Assembly (NCBI RefSeq): GCF_902686445.1
Contig: NW_025920104.1
Span: forward strand, 6,634,001-6,698,000
Length of the DNA: 64,000 bases
Direction of reading: 5' to 3'
Source of the DNA: Sciurus carolinensis
Taxonomy: Eukaryota; Chordata; Mammalia; Rodentia; Sciuridae
The translations under genes were made by a program, and so were the position numbers. Below the pieces are notes generated by a model. It made no database searches and had not been told where the DNA came from. It saw nothing but the letters and a program-made list of their open reading frames with translations. Below, one piece after another: positions 62,700 to 64,000 of the stretch. Within the stretch, counting starts at the first letter, position 1; the number at the start of each line of letters is the position of its first letter.

Positions 62700-64000
62700 C
62701 CTGGAGGCTTCTTTGGTCTCCAGGAGGCAGAAGCTCAGGGGTCTGGTAGAGGTCCACCTTCTGTAAGTCTTGGGACTCTTCCACCATCAGGGCAGTCAGA
62801 AGTACAGCCCAAAGTCACCACTGCCTACTGTCCTGAGGGAAGGGGAAGGTTTCACTTTGCTAAACCTTAATTTCCTTGCTGTGGAGTCAGATGAAGATGC
62901 TCTTGCTTCATAGGGTTGTGGCTCAGTTCCTACAAAGTGTTTTTCAGTGTGCCTGGGGCATACACCATCCATACTCAGGCAGCAGGCTCTGTCTGCATTC
63001 TCTGGGCATTGTCTGCATTTTTCTTCACAGCAGTGCATTCCAGAACCACAGGGAGAAGTGTCCACCTGTGGGAAGTGACTAAAAATGTGAGGCCCATCCA
63101 CCTCAAACTGTTACTTTGTCCCGCAAGAGTCAGGTGGCAATATCTACAGACATTTTGGTTTTCATAACTTGGGCAGGGCATGGACTGACCATCAGGGTTT
63201 GAGGCCAAGAGTGCTGTGTTTCACACCCCAGGGTGCTCAGGAGCACCCCATGACACAGAGTACCAGACCCAGACATCAATAGGACTGGGATGGAGAGACC
63301 CTAGCCCAGGAAAAAACTACCATTAGTCAATAAGGTCATTGTTTGGGCAAGGACTTCAACAACCCCTGGGTGCTCAAGGAATGTATACAGGAATGTCCTT
63401 GGAGTCTAGTCTTCTTCCTTACTATCCCTCATGCTGTTGGACTCCAGCTAACAGGTAAGGCAGACACAAGTGTGTGGGTCTCAGGCCAGTGTTTTCATTG
63501 TGCCCAAGTGGACCTTGATGACATAATTTCCATGCATTAAAGTGTATATAAAAGATGTGTTCATGGAAAGCATATACATGTGCTTAGTCAAACTTTAATG
63601 TCTACTTGGGAAATTTCAAATTTCATTTAATATTTAGTTCAAGAGGCCCCAGAAAGAACAGGGATAGTGGAAAGAGTGGCTGACAGGATGGCACCCAGCC
63701 AGGGAGGAAGATTCAATTTGATTCTTCTTAGCTCAGTAATGTTGGCAACACTTCCCCCATGAATCTCAGCCTACTTGCCCTTAAGATCACTTCTTCACCT
63801 CATAGGAGGTTGTTGTAGAGATCAAGACAGCATGCCTACCAAGCAACATAGTCAAATGAATAAAGGAATATGCATGGAAACTGGCATAGGATCACACAGT
63901 TGTTCTTAAAAATTGGTCCAACTTTACTTGGATATTCCTCTGCTCTTCCAATGCTGCACTCACATGCTGTCTGACTAGGTTGTCAGTGTTGAGGCATCTC
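62700..64000. other. Non-coding stretch to window end
   Basis: No gene or repeat family recognised. Confidence 0.45.

Overview
This is mammalian nuclear DNA, most likely from the squirrel family (Sciuridae: marmots, ground squirrels, tree squirrels). The main evidence is interspersed repeats. There are many ID-type SINEs derived from a tRNA, several fused to a B1-like half. One near 35.95 kb ends in the A-rich tail followed by 'gtccattgacaat' that I associate with squirrel ID elements. There is also a rodent-type L1 fragment. Species-level assignment is inference; no database was searched.

Layout. (1) 1-467: heptamer satellite, unit CAGAGCA. (2) 468-6975: a young gammaretrovirus-like provirus on the minus strand. 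It shows a tRNA-Pro primer site, a polypurine tract, a leader made of 61-bp tandem repeats, and the last part of a transmembrane env gene. I found no gag or pol. Both LTRs are cut on their outer side and abut satellite; the 208 bp they share are identical. (3) 6976-23742: about 16.8 kb of the same heptamer satellite. It is interrupted once by a solo LTR (10077-10599) and built of blocks that repeatedly switch strand. (4) 23743-26785: a (TC)n tract, then copy A of a ~2.9-kb duplication. (5) 28.8-50.7 kb: a decayed, intron-containing gene on the plus strand. It is recognisable exon by exon as a GRB2-associated-binder (GAB) gene and most resembles GAB4. Its introns hold SINEs, an L1 fragment, a MaLR-type LTR, a second copy (opposite strand) of the solo LTR family, and two minisatellites. 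(6) 56.99-59.95 kb: copy B of the duplication, in the same orientation, so the GAB-like locus sits between the two copies. (7) The rest to 64 kb holds SINEs and non-coding sequence, with one unidentified cluster of minus-strand open frames at 61.6-62.7 kb.

No intact protein-coding gene can be supported. The longest open frames are by-products of the heptamer: its 7-nt period has no stop codon in any of the six frames. The main points of interest are the strand-alternating satellite with recurring inversion junctions, the provirus embedded in it with truncated but identical LTRs, and the previously unannotated GAB4-like unitary pseudogene.
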